64,000 nucleotides of DNA from Acetoanaerobium noterae (GTDB taxonomy: Bacteria > Bacillota > Clostridia > Peptostreptococcales > Filifactoraceae), in the NCBI RefSeq assembly GCF_900168025.1, contig NZ_FUYN01000001.1:666214-730213 (forward strand), read 5' to 3'. This document shows, piece after piece, positions 1 through 7,417 of this stretch. The notes under the pieces are model-generated. The model was not told the origin of the DNA. It did no database searches and was given only the letters and a program-made list of their open reading frames with translations. The position numbers were made by a program, and so were the translations under genes. Within the stretch, counting starts at the first letter, position 1. Every line of letters starts with the position of its first letter.

Positions 1-221
1 ATTTTACTCTTGATAATACTGCTATTTCTTCTTTTAAAATTTTTGGAGATTTTTTTGGAGAAAGACCTATTGAAGACCTGGAGAATTTGATTTTGGGATT
101 GGACTTAAAAAAAGAAATCATTTGTGAAGCTTTAGCTGATATAGATATATCTGATTTTATTATGGGAGTGGATAACAATACCTTTATATCTGCACTTTTT
201 GAAACAAAATCTATGAAATAA
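1..221 (+). CDS. lplA: Lipoate-protein ligase A, C-terminal fragment (cut by window edge)
   Basis: The frame starting at base 3 reads through to TAA at 219-221 and gives about 72 residues that look like the accessory C-terminal domain of LplA, including FKIFGDFFGERPIEDLENLI followed by a helical tail. LplA activates free lipoate with ATP and transfers it to lipoyl domains such as GcvH or E2 subunits in the cytoplasm. The catalytic domain lies outside the window. lipA follows 32 bases downstream, which supports the call because the two lipoate genes are often neighbours. The identity rests on this short tail plus context. Confidence 0.75.
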   Translation, partial: FTLDNTAISSFKIFGDFFGERPIEDLENLILGLDLKKEIICEALADIDISDFIMGVDNNTFISALFETKSMK

Positions 222-253
222 TTAATCTACTTTATTACGTTAGGGGATATTTA

Positions 254-1102
254 ATGAAAAAACCAGACTGGTTAAAAGTAAAACTTCAAAACGGAGCTAA
301 AACTCAAAATGTAAACAACATCCTAGGTAGTTTATCTCTAAATACTGTTTGCAGTGAAGCAAACTGTCCAAATAAGATGGAGTGTTTTGAAAGAGGAACT
401 GCTACCTTTATGATATTAGGAAAAAACTGTACGCGAAACTGCAGATTTTGTAATGTTACTCAGGAATCTCCAGAGGAAGTAAATTTAGATGAAGCTAAAA
501 ACGTAGCTATGGCAGTTAAAAAATTAAAGCTACGTCATGCAGTGATAACCTCTGTTACTCGTGATGACTTAGCTGACCAAGGTGCAAATCAGTTTGCAAA
601 GGTTGTAAATGCTGTTCGCTTAGAAAATCCTAATGTGACAATTGAGCTTCTTATTCCTGATATGCAAGGCAAGAAGGATTGTCTAGATATAGTTTTAAAT
701 TCAAACCCAGAAGTACTAAATCACAACATAGAAACTGTTAAGGAGCTTTACTTCGATGTAAGACCTATGGCAGATTTCAAAAGGTCACTAGAAGTACTTG
801 AGTATTCTAAAAAAATAAAACCTAAAATATATACAAAATCTGGTTTAATGCTTGGGCTAGGAGAAAAAAGCGACCAAGTAGTAGAAACCTTAAAATGTCT
901 GCGTAGTGTGGATTGTGATATACTCACTCTAGGTCAGTATTTACAGCCTTCTTCTAAGCATATAAAAGTAAAGGAATATGTCTCTCCAGCACAGTTTGAT
1001 GAATACAAGGCTATAGCTTCAGATTTAGGTTTCAAAAGCATTGCTTCTGCTCCACTTGTTCGCAGTTCATATTTTGCAGAAGATTTGATAGATTCTTTTT
1101 AA
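254..1102 (+). CDS. lipA: Lipoyl synthase (radical SAM)
   Basis: The 282-residue protein inserts two sulfurs into protein-bound octanoate to make lipoyl groups. It has both cluster signatures of LipA: the auxiliary-cluster cysteines C33, C38 and C44 (CSEANCPNKMEC) and the radical-SAM CxxxCxxC at C59, C63 and C66 (CTRNCRFC). The C-terminal RSSY motif, whose serine ligates the auxiliary cluster, is present (APLVRSSYF). Length and architecture are normal. It follows lplA and precedes 5-formyl-THF cyclo-ligase with an 18-base gap, so the three are probably one operon. In amino-acid-fermenting clostridia the likely client is the H protein of the glycine cleavage system; that link is inference. Confidence 0.95.
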   Translation: MKKPDWLKVKLQNGAKTQNVNNILGSLSLNTVCSEANCPNKMECFERGTATFMILGKNCTRNCRFCNVTQESPEEVNLDEAKNVAMAVKKLKLRHAVITSVTRDDLADQGANQFAKVVNAVRLENPNVTIELLIPDMQGKKDCLDIVLNSNPEVLNHNIETVKELYFDVRPMADFKRSLEVLEYSKKIKPKIYTKSGLMLGLGEKSDQVVETLKCLRSVDCDILTLGQYLQPSSKHIKVKEYVSPAQFDEYKAIASDLGFKSIASAPLVRSSYFAEDLIDSF

Positions 1103-1120
1103 TTAAGAGGAGGATTTAAA

Positions 1121-1699
1121 TTGGAAAACTTGCTAAATGATAAAAAGGCTTTTAGAAAAATGGCTCTAGATAAGCGTAATACCTTAAGAGCAGAAGAAAT
1201 ACAGGAAAAATCTGCTTTAATAAAAACACATCTTGAAAATCTAGATTCATATCAAAAGTCTAATACTGTGATGGTTTACTTAAATTTCAGAAGCGAAGTT
1301 CTCACTGATGAATTGATTGAAAATCTCTTTAAGCAAGGTAAAAAAGTGGTTGTTCCTATCTCAATTAAAGGCACTAGAACATTACTGCTTTCAGAAATTA
1401 AAAGTCTATCAGATGATTTGGAACTAGATTTTTACAATATCAGAGTACCAAAAAAAGAATCAATAAAAGAAGTCTCCCCAGCTGATATAGATTTTGTTAT
1501 AACCCCAGGTGTCGCTTTTTCAAAGGATAAGTATAGAATGGGATACGGCGGAGGATATTATGATACCTTCATCGAAAAGCTGCGAGCTGATGCATTAACC
1601 TGTGCACTGGCTTTTGATGTTCAAATCTTTGATAAAATACCAAAGGAAGAGCATGATAAGCAAATGGATTATGTAATTACTGAAAATGGATCTATTTGA
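1121..1699 (+). CDS. 5-formyltetrahydrofolate cyclo-ligase
   Basis: This 192-residue cytoplasmic enzyme converts 5-formyl-THF to 5,10-methenyl-THF with ATP and returns the stored folate to one-carbon metabolism. The family signature RMGYGGGYYD is present at about residues 139-148, next to the FVITPGVAF strand. The start is a TTG at 1121, set by the strong AGAGGAGG site at about 1105-1112; no better ATG lies near it. It is the last gene of the lplA-lipA group. The pairing of lipoate and folate genes fits glycine cleavage or one-carbon metabolism, but the gene itself is an ordinary housekeeping enzyme. Confidence 0.93.
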   Translation: MENLLNDKKAFRKMALDKRNTLRAEEIQEKSALIKTHLENLDSYQKSNTVMVYLNFRSEVLTDELIENLFKQGKKVVVPISIKGTRTLLLSEIKSLSDDLELDFYNIRVPKKESIKEVSPADIDFVITPGVAFSKDKYRMGYGGGYYDTFIEKLRADALTCALAFDVQIFDKIPKEEHDKQMDYVITENGSI

Positions 1700-1786
1700 C
1701 AAAGTATTACATAATTTGGATATTTTTAGTAGATAATTACAGTTTGATTAAATATTCTAAATTTACAATTTTTTTATAAAAAAGTA

Positions 1787-1815
1787 TTGCCAAGCTAATA
1801 TTTATGCAATATAAT
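1787..1815 (+). promoter_or_regulatory. Sigma-A-type promoter of the small-RNA/small-ORF locus
   Basis: TTGCCA at 1787-1792 and a perfect TATAAT at 1810-1815 are separated by 17 bases, so transcription would start near 1822. It drives a short unit with a strong ribosome binding site, a 22-codon ORF and a terminator at 1972-2000. Seen by eye only. Confidence 0.6.
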
Positions 1816-1857
1816 TTTCAGTGTAGAAAATAATTTTGAGAGGGAGGTACTGTAAAA

Positions 1858-1926
1858 ATGATTAAAACTAACGTCTACAGCGAAATCAAAACTTTATATT
1901 TTTATAGTACTGTTGTCTTTATATAG
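1858..1926 (+). CDS. Possible 22-residue peptide or leader peptide
   Basis: An ATG at 1858 lies 9 bases after AGGGAGGT (1841-1848) and opens a 22-codon frame ending in TAG (MIKTNVYSEIK followed by a hydrophobic, aromatic tail). It is flanked by a good promoter and a strong terminator, so it is probably transcribed. It could be a small hydrophobic peptide, a leader peptide or the incidental frame of an RNA. I do not recognise the sequence. Three tyrosines and three threonines are not a dense enough run to argue for classic attenuation. Confidence 0.35.
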   Translation: MIKTNVYSEIKTLYFYSTVVFI

Positions 1927-1971
1927 ATAGACTTTAGAATGAATTTTCTATTGTGAATTTATGTTTATATT

Positions 1972-2001
1972 GACCGCAGTCTATATTACTGCGGTCTTTT
2001 T
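1972..2001 (+). terminator. Intrinsic terminator after the 22-codon ORF
   Basis: A perfect 9-bp stem (GACCGCAGT at 1972-1980 with ACTGCGGTC at 1988-1996) with a 7-base loop is followed by TTTTT. It ends a transcript of about 180 nt from the 1787 promoter. Confidence 0.85.
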
Positions 2002-2046
2002 ATGTGTTTTTCCACATGAGAATTACTTGTGTGGCTTACCATGTCA

Positions 2047-2078
2047 AAAAAGACCAAGCAAAGCTATGGTCTTTTTAT
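2047..2078 (+). terminator. Second hairpin with U-run (terminator, possibly bidirectional)
   Basis: AAAAAGACCA at 2047-2056 pairs with TGGTCTTTTT at 2067-2076; the loop contains a small GC-AAA-GC hairpin. Just upstream, CCACATGAG and CTTGTGTGG (about 2011-2034) form a further hairpin, so three hairpins lie in a row between 1970 and 2078. Why two terminator-like structures sit in tandem before the next ORFs is unclear. Confidence 0.6.
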
Positions 2079-2112
2079 TTTTATATAAATAAACGAAAGG
2101 AGTGTTAGTATT

Positions 2113-2255
2113 ATGAGCATTACATTATTTGTTAAAAGGGTGACTATGAGATGATGAATTCATTTGTCACTAAGAAGCAAGGTATTAATTATCAAGCCAG
2201 TCAATCAATTTTTAAAAGAAAGAATATGAGGAGGAATACTACATGTCATCTATGA
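2113..2255 (+). other. Two tiny overlapping frames (13 and 34 codons), possibly coupled to the 58-residue ORF
   Basis: An ATG at 2113 follows GAAAGGAG at about 2095-2102 and opens a 13-codon frame ending in TGA at 2152-2154. A second frame starts at 2151 (ATGA overlap), runs 34 codons to TGA at 2253-2255 and overlaps the start of the 58-residue ORF at 2243. The chained overlaps resemble translational coupling, but frames this short arise by chance. The region has no other gene; I rate these as possible upstream ORFs only. Confidence 0.25.
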
Positions 2256-2419
2256 ACGTTGCTTTTTCACTAAGCTCATTAAGATTTGATATAAAAATTT
2301 CAAAAAGAGCGAAGGATGAAAAAAATCTAGAAAAAATATATAAGCATGAAAAAAGAATGAATGAAATTCTTGAACAACAAAGAATTCATCAAGCGACATT
2401 TTTAACACATCGCTTCTAA
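2243..2419 (+). CDS. Small hypothetical protein, 58 residues, charged helix
   Basis: The ATG at 2243 lies 8 bases after GAGGAGG (2228-2234), an excellent ribosome binding site, and the frame ends at TAA 2417-2419 just before a strong terminator. The product begins MSSMNVAFSLSSLRFDIKIS and continues as a lysine/glutamate-rich stretch that would form an amphipathic helix (residues 20-50). There is no signal peptide, cysteine motif or known domain that I recognise. It is the last frame of a plus-strand locus that converges on the 14-gene operon. A promoter directly upstream was not obvious, so it may depend on read-through of the hairpins at 1972-2078. Confidence 0.5.
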   Translation: MSSMNVAFSLSSLRFDIKISKRAKDEKNLEKIYKHEKRMNEILEQQRIHQATFLTHRF

Positions 2420-2450
2420 TTTAAAAAGAGAAGTTGGTAGTTACAGAAAG

Positions 2451-2479
2451 AAGGTAGCATTAATTTGCTACCTTTTTTT
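2451..2479 (+). terminator. Intrinsic terminator after the 58-residue ORF
   Basis: AAGGTAGCA (2451-2459) and TGCTACCTT (2466-2474) form a perfect 9-bp stem with a 6-base loop followed by TTTTT. It could also catch minus-strand transcription leaving the kinase gene at 2550, although the U-run on that side is weaker. Confidence 0.85.
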
Positions 2480-2549
2480 ACTGTGATTACTAGGCAAATA
2501 AGCAAGCTTTAATTTAAATAGCCTTTATCCTCTATTAAAAAAAATTATT

Positions 2550-3164
2550 CTAAACTGAACGCCTGTTTTTGATTCTAATAAGTGCATTCTCGCTTTCTCT
2601 TATGACAACTTCTTCACTCAATTTCAGGTCTGTTAATAATATCTGCATTAATTTATCCGAAAAATCAATTTTCCACTTACTTTCAGGATAATATGTCATA
2701 GCAAAAGCCAGTAAATTGCCTATATCTGTTTCCACATTACCTTGATTCACCTCTTCAAAGTCTATACCAAAAACTTCATTTTCCTTTATAATAAAGTTTC
2801 TAAAATTTACATCCCCAAGCATAATGTCATTTTTATAATAATTTTTAGTGACAAAGTAAAAAGCTTTCATCCATTGGCTCAGCTTTTTAAGCATAGCTTC
2901 ATAGCTCTTAGAATCTTCTCTTTCAGCTTTTTCATACCAGTCTAATAAAGTAACGTCTCCCAAGTCTTCTAGTATCAGAGTATTTTTATAAGCTTTAATT
3001 ATCTTTGGAACATTACACCCTTTTTTATTCAAAAGCTCTAATATCTCAATTTCAATTTCCATATTTTTAGGTTCATAAAATATTTTTTCTATATAGCTCT
3101 TTCCATCTTCAATAACTCTATGTACTTGATTTTTTTTACTTATAAGTCTCGTTTTCGTATACAT
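2550..3164 (-). CDS. Aminoglycoside-phosphotransferase-like small-molecule kinase
   Basis: This 204-residue cytoplasmic protein has the APH/choline-kinase fold signatures: an N-terminal lobe, then MLGDVNFRNFI near residue 115 in the place of the usual HGDLHxxN catalytic loop, then GIDFEEVNQGNVETDIGNL in the place of the DFG-like metal site. The catalytic Asp and the second Asp are both kept, so it is probably active. It is shorter than antibiotic kinases (about 260 residues or more), so resistance is not implied. Its start overlaps the end of mobB by 25 bases and it is the last gene of the 14-gene operon. The substrate is unknown; a pterin, nucleoside or vitamin-like molecule brought in by the neighbouring ECF importer is a guess from context. 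Confidence 0.7.
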   Translation of the reverse strand: MYTKTRLISKKNQVHRVIEDGKSYIEKIFYEPKNMEIEIEILELLNKKGCNVPKIIKAYKNTLILEDLGDVTLLDWYEKAEREDSKSYEAMLKKLSQWMKAFYFVTKNYYKNDIMLGDVNFRNFIIKENEVFGIDFEEVNQGNVETDIGNLLAFAMTYYPESKWKIDFSDKLMQILLTDLKLSEEVVIRESENALIRIKNRRSV

Positions 3165-3802
3165 ATACCCGTATCCTCATTCTCTATATGTAAGCCTAAC
3201 TCTTTTGTCATAACTTGCATAGTATGACATAACAGCTCTTGTAATTCTGCTGATATATTAACTTCCTTGCCCCCAATTACAACCTTATATCTCGCTTCTT
3301 TTTTATCTTGAAAAAATTCAATTGCATTTTTCTCGATTAAATCAACGAGCTTTTGAATATGAGTTATTCCATTTATTGAAGGTATATCTTTATACATATC
3401 AAGTTCACTAGATACTCTGCCTGATATAGCAAAAACAGTTTCATCCAACCTATCTTCAATTCCATTTATATTGTGAGCTGTTAAAATTTTAGGAATAGAT
3501 TTCTCCCTGACTCCTTCCAAAATTACATAATCATGGTTATAAAATGATAGAATTTTAGCTAGGCTCAATTTCTCTTGAAACAAAATATCAGTCTCATTTT
3601 CTCCTCTTGCTGTAACTAGCTGTGAGCCAGCTTTTTTATGTCTATCTGTATTGGTGCCTTCTACATCCATCTTAAAGTTATGAAAATGGATTTCCTTTAC
3701 AGTTCCTACCGTATAGTTCCTTAATCTGAGTTCCTTAATAATATTTTCTATCGTTGTAGTTTTTCCTGAATCTGTTATACCTATGACCGATACTACTTTC
3801 AT
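3140..3802 (-). CDS. mobB: MobB-like GTP-binding Moco-dinucleotide protein
   Basis: MobB binds GTP and assists attachment of GMP to molybdopterin. The protein starts with a P-loop, GITDSGKTT, followed by the MobB-type segment EIHFHNFKMDVEGTNTDRHK and ARGENETDILF; the later YVILEGVREKSIPKIL strand is typical of the family. The C-terminal extension VVIGGKEVNISAELQELL is common in clostridial MobB. The ATG at 3802 is chosen because GAGGTG lies 5 bases upstream; an ATG 12 bases earlier has no room for a site. No mobA, moa or moe gene is in the window, so it is detached from the rest of Moco synthesis and sits between ecfT and a kinase. Confidence 0.88.
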   Translation of the reverse strand: MKVVSVIGITDSGKTTTIENIIKELRLRNYTVGTVKEIHFHNFKMDVEGTNTDRHKKAGSQLVTARGENETDILFQEKLSLAKILSFYNHDYVILEGVREKSIPKILTAHNINGIEDRLDETVFAISGRVSSELDMYKDIPSINGITHIQKLVDLIEKNAIEFFQDKKEARYKVVIGGKEVNISAELQELLCHTMQVMTKELGLHIENEDTGICIRKRDL

Positions 3803-3814
3803 ATTACACCTCAT

Positions 3815-4543
3815 TTAAAAAATGATGATAAATGTCCAAGCTCCTATTAAACTTATTGTAATTATTAAATAATCAATTTTATTCATTTTAAGTATTTTAT
3901 AGCTAGACCTTTTAGGATATGCTCTAAAAGCTTTCATTTCCATAGCAGTTGCAAGCTCTCTTGCCCTTAGGATTGAATTTGCCGTAATTGGCAAAAGCAA
4001 ATATTTATAGGTCAGCAGTTTTTCTTTTAGCTTTATTTTTTTTAGGTCGATTCCTCGAAGCTGTAAAGCAACTACCAGATCTCTCATCTCATCTTTAAAT
4101 AGTGGCAAAAATCTAATTGAAATAGATACCATAAAGGCAATTTCATAGGGCAGTCCCATCTGTATCAATGCTTGTATTATTTCTCTGCTCGTTGATGTAG
4201 TAAGTATTACTGATGATACGATTATTATCATTAGCCTTAAAATAAATTCTGTAGCTTTCATAATCCCAATATCAGTTAAGAGACTTACACTCCCTAGACT
4301 TATTACTGAATTGCCTTCCTTTATAAATATACTTTGTATTATTGCTATAACAAGAATTAGTCCTAGCAATTTTTTTAGTCTTGATACTACTGAAATAAAA
4401 TTACTATTTAAAGCTAAGGCTATTAGAATTGCTACAGACAAAATAATTACTAAGCTTAGCAAATCTTTATATATCAAACCCAAAGTTGATAATAGAGCAA
4501 CTATTGCAAGTTTTGTTCTTGGATCTATATTAATTTGCTTCAT
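3815..4543 (-). CDS. ecfT: ECF transporter T component (EcfT)
   Basis: This 242-residue membrane protein couples the two ECF ATPases to the substrate-binding S component. It has about five hydrophobic segments and the cytoplasmic coupling helices with the two characteristic Ala/Arg-Gly motifs (LQLRGID near residue 160 and MKAFRAYPKR near residue 210). The N-terminal NIDPRTKL is also family-like. Its start overlaps the upstream ATPase gene by 14 bases, indicating translational coupling. With the two ATPases and the S component at 7418 it makes a dedicated importer rather than the shared group II module, although sharing with other S components cannot be excluded. Confidence 0.85.
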   Translation of the reverse strand: MKQINIDPRTKLAIVALLSTLGLIYKDLLSLVIILSVAILIALALNSNFISVVSRLKKLLGLILVIAIIQSIFIKEGNSVISLGSVSLLTDIGIMKATEFILRLMIIIVSSVILTTSTSREIIQALIQMGLPYEIAFMVSISIRFLPLFKDEMRDLVVALQLRGIDLKKIKLKEKLLTYKYLLLPITANSILRARELATAMEMKAFRAYPKRSSYKILKMNKIDYLIITISLIGAWTFIIIF

Positions 4544-5198
4544 CCTTTACAATTCGACCCCCATCCAAGTGGATTACGCGCTCACCGTGCTCTTTTATAA
4601 AATTTTTGTCATGAGTTATGATAAGTTTTCCAACATTTTTTTCTTCAAGCTTATTTAAAATCATAGAAAGGTTTATAATTTTATCTTTATCTAGAGAGGC
4701 TGTGGGTTCGTCCAAAATAAGATATTTTGGATTGCTCATTAAAGCTGAAGCTATAGCAAGCCTTTTTTTCTCTCCATAGCTTAAAAAAAATGGATAAACG
4801 TCTCTTGCTTTTTCTAAAGCAAATAGTTCTATCATTTCTTCTGCCTTTTCCATCACCGCTTCCTTTTTTTCTCCTTTTAAGAGCTGAGCAAAGGTAAGCT
4901 CATCTATCACAGAAGTAGTAAAAAGCTGTCTTTCTGGATATTGAAAGACATATCCTATACCTTGACCTATTTCAGAAAGAGTCATGTTTTTCGAATTGTC
5001 TCCAAATAAAATAATATCTCCTTCAAGTGGTTTTAAAATTCCCATGATAAGCTTGCTCAAGGTTGTCTTTCCCGAACCATTATTCCCTGTGATAACCGTT
5101 GTCCTTTTGCAATCTAATTGCAAAGAAAATTTTTCAAATAGCTTTTTATCTTTATGATATTGATATTTCATATTTTTTATTTCAATTAGATTATCCAT
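4530..5198 (-). CDS. ecfA: ECF transporter ATPase (second copy)
   Basis: An ABC ATPase with Walker A GNNGSGKTT, Q-loop region YVFQYPERQLF (typical of ECF ATPases), signature LSYGEKKRLAIASAL and Walker B YLILDEPTASLD. It forms a heterodimer with the product of the gene just upstream and energises vitamin-type uptake at the membrane. I place the start at the ATG 5198, because the AGGGA site overlaps the ATG at 5204. About 222 residues, shorter than the usual 270-280 of EcfA, so the C-terminal extension is missing. It lies 8 bases after its partner and overlaps ecfT. Confidence 0.85.
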   Translation of the reverse strand: MDNLIEIKNMKYQYHKDKKLFEKFSLQLDCKRTTVITGNNGSGKTTLSKLIMGILKPLEGDIILFGDNSKNMTLSEIGQGIGYVFQYPERQLFTTSVIDELTFAQLLKGEKKEAVMEKAEEMIELFALEKARDVYPFFLSYGEKKRLAIASALMSNPKYLILDEPTASLDKDKIINLSMILNKLEEKNVGKLIITHDKNFIKEHGERVIHLDGGRIVKDEAN

Positions 5199-5206
5199 AA
5201 TCATCC

Positions 5207-5854
5207 CTAAATATATATTATATTATCTGCAATTTTTATATTTTCCATATCATGATCTACCATAATTATTGTTGTTCCTTCTCCCTTTAACTTAACAAGT
5301 ATATCTTTAATAACCTCTTTTTTTTCTTCATCAATCCATGACATAATCTCATCACATATTAGTATTTTAGGCTTCATCATCAGAACTGATGCCATTGCAA
5401 TAAGTTGCTGTTGGCCTCCTGATAAATTATTTGGATTATCATACCTATATGCTTGCATATCTATTAGTTTAAGGATTTCGTCTATTCTCTTTCCGATTTC
5501 ATTTCTATCTACACATAAATTCTCTGGCCCAAATGCCAGTTCATCTTCAATAGTGGGTGAAAATAGCTGAGTTGATGGATTTTGAAATATAATGCCAACT
5601 CTAGAAGCAACTTCAGCTAGAGCTATATTATTTATATTTTCCCCAAACAACAGCACTTCTCCTGAAATATCTCCTTGATATAGTTTGGGAATAAGACCAC
5701 AGATGCACTTACATAAGGTGCTTTTCCCACTGCCACTTTCTCCTAAAATTGCAGTTATTTCTCCTTCTTTTATATTTATAGATAGATTGCTTAGTATATA
5801 CTCTTTTGAGTCCTTATACTTAAAGCTTAAATTCAGAATTTTAATAGCCATCAT
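5207..5854 (-). CDS. ecfA: ECF transporter ATPase (first copy)
   Basis: A compact 215-residue ABC ATPase with Walker A GESGSGKST, Q-loop IIFQNPSTQLF, signature LSGGQQQLIAMAS and Walker B KILICDEIMSWID. The D-loop reads SWID instead of the common SALD, which suggests an asymmetric partner role in the heterodimer. The start ATG overlaps the stop of the upstream sulfite-oxidase-fold gene in an ATGA junction (5851-5854), a direct sign of translational coupling between the importer and that surface protein. An ATG 33 bases upstream would lie inside the previous gene and is less likely. Confidence 0.85.
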   Translation of the reverse strand: MMAIKILNLSFKYKDSKEYILSNLSINIKEGEITAILGESGSGKSTLCKCICGLIPKLYQGDISGEVLLFGENINNIALAEVASRVGIIFQNPSTQLFSPTIEDELAFGPENLCVDRNEIGKRIDEILKLIDMQAYRYDNPNNLSGGQQQLIAMASVLMMKPKILICDEIMSWIDEEKKEVIKDILVKLKGEGTTIIMVDHDMENIKIADNIIYI

Positions 5855-6372
5855 TTTACACACTCGATTCTTGTAAGCCATTTGCATCTTCTGTTGCTAA
5901 AATCATCAGCTACTACTATAGATTCGTAAGGGCCTCTTCCTCCATTTTCTTTACTTCCCAGATAGCTATCATCCTCTTTAAAAACAATATAAACATGGTT
6001 ATTCTTAAGTATCTCCTCAGTAGTATAGGCTACTGAATAATTGTCCATTCCACTAAGTACTAAAGCCGAGCTTTCATCTAAATCTATTTGGTAATGGGAT
6101 AATATATTTTTCAACTGTACACCAGTATACTTATGGTTTGTTGGATTGGTAGAAGATGTATCTAGTACTGAGGTAAACTCTTCTTCTCCTATCTCCATCA
6201 AGTCATTTAATCCTATCAAATATTCCTGCTGATTTGCCAAAAGCAGAATCTCAGCGTTTTCTAATAATTTTTTTTGCTCTTCGATATTTGGCTGATTCAA
6301 TTTCAAAGATATCCAAACGGCCACGAATAGGCACAAAAATATACAAATTACAGCGAAGTTTTTTTTGTGCAT
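5851..6372 (-). CDS. Membrane-anchored sulfite-oxidase-fold domain protein (small)
   Basis: This 173-residue protein has one N-terminal membrane segment (about residues 6-24) and one extracytoplasmic domain. The domain follows the pattern of the molybdopterin-binding (Oxidored_molyb-like) fold in this operon: HKYTGVQLKNIL, a central SGMDNYSVAY strand and the terminal GGRGPYESIVV and CKWLTRIECV. At the place where sulfite oxidases carry the molybdenum-ligand Cys it has Ser/Thr/Asn (DTSSTNPTN). It is close in design to the protein at 8001. Its stop overlaps the first ECF ATPase, so it may be an accessory substrate-capture protein of the importer; that is inference. Confidence 0.6.
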   Translation of the reverse strand: MHKKNFAVICIFLCLFVAVWISLKLNQPNIEEQKKLLENAEILLLANQQEYLIGLNDLMEIGEEEFTSVLDTSSTNPTNHKYTGVQLKNILSHYQIDLDESSALVLSGMDNYSVAYTTEEILKNNHVYIVFKEDDSYLGSKENGGRGPYESIVVADDFSNRRCKWLTRIECVK

Positions 6373-6373
6373 T

Positions 6374-7408
6374 TTATTGCTCCTTTTTAAAATAAGGTAC
6401 TAGCATATCTTCTTGTATACAGCTTCCATGACTTCCACCATCTTCAAATTTATGCATCCCATGGTCTGCTGTCAATATTATTGGTCCATTCCAGATGCTA
6501 CTAAGTTCTTGAATATATCCATCGATTTGCTTTATATAATTCATGGTTTCTAAAGCTTGAGGCCCGTAAGCATGCCCTCTATCGTCAATTCCATGAAAAT
6601 GTACAAATATCAAATCGTACTCATCCTTAGCTACTGATTTTGCTGTTTCAAATATTTCGTCGTCTATATTTTTATCATTATTAGAATCAACATGGAGTTT
6701 GGGTTCGATTTCAGTATCTAGAATTTTTATATCGGCTTCAAGCAGTATCGCTTGCTTTTTCTTGCTCAAAGCATAAGCAAACATACTATCTACATTCATA
6801 CTTCTAAAGCTTCTATCATGAACTCCGTTTATATTGGGATTTTCACCAGTTATAATGGCAGCAAACCCCGCATTCGTAACCGGTGTATATACACTCAAAG
6901 CTTCATTTCTGTAATACTTGCTAATATATTCTATATAGTTGTTCTCTTTTGCATAGTTGTACTGATTAAGCGAGAATCCATCAAGCAATATCACCATTAC
7001 TTTTTCCTCAGAATCCAAATATTCTTTTGCATCGTAAAAAGCATCCCTTATACTGTACAAATTATCATGTAAATAAATGCCTACAACATCACTTATTATT
7101 TTATCTTTATAGGTTATATTTACTCCATTTGAATCACTTGAGAGATAAATATCAGCTGTAGTTTTTCTTACAGAACCATCTCCAGTTATTATTGAAATAT
7201 ACTCACTACTTTCTTTAACCAGTTCTTTAAAATGTATTTTTTCTTTTGGCCTATAATTTTTAACCAAGTTCTCATCTTTATTAAATACAGTTACTCCATT
7301 TAGCTCCAAAGAGTTATTCTTTTGTAATTTAGATTCAGAGCCGCAGCCCACAAGAAATAAATTCGAAATTATTAATGTTACTAGTACAATTATCTTAGCT
7401 ATCCTCAT
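6374..7408 (-). CDS. Lipoprotein of the alkaline phosphatase / nucleotide pyrophosphatase superfamily
   Basis: A 344-residue extracytoplasmic hydrolase. The signal peptide ends in a lipobox LVGC (Cys 22). Metal-site and nucleophile motifs of the type I phosphodiesterase family are visible: VILLDGFS, TPVTNAGFAAIITGENP, FHGIDDRGHAYGP and LTADHGMHKFEDGGSHGS. Members cleave phosphodiesters or pyrophosphates of nucleotides. Sitting one base after an anchored sulfite-oxidase-fold gene and ten bases before the ECF S gene, it could trim a dinucleotide cofactor (FAD or a molybdopterin dinucleotide) before uptake or loading; the substrate is unproven. Confidence 0.75.
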   Translation of the reverse strand: MRIAKIIVLVTLIISNLFLVGCGSESKLQKNNSLELNGVTVFNKDENLVKNYRPKEKIHFKELVKESSEYISIITGDGSVRKTTADIYLSSDSNGVNITYKDKIISDVVGIYLHDNLYSIRDAFYDAKEYLDSEEKVMVILLDGFSLNQYNYAKENNYIEYISKYYRNEALSVYTPVTNAGFAAIITGENPNINGVHDRSFRSMNVDSMFAYALSKKKQAILLEADIKILDTEIEPKLHVDSNNDKNIDDEIFETAKSVAKDEYDLIFVHFHGIDDRGHAYGPQALETMNYIKQIDGYIQELSSIWNGPIILTADHGMHKFEDGGSHGSCIQEDMLVPYFKKEQ

Positions 7409-7417
7409 TGTACACCT

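Noticed and set aside
2550..3164. Aminoglycoside resistance gene
   Set aside because: APH fold is present but the protein is short and sits in a cofactor/importer operon; no resistance-specific motif.
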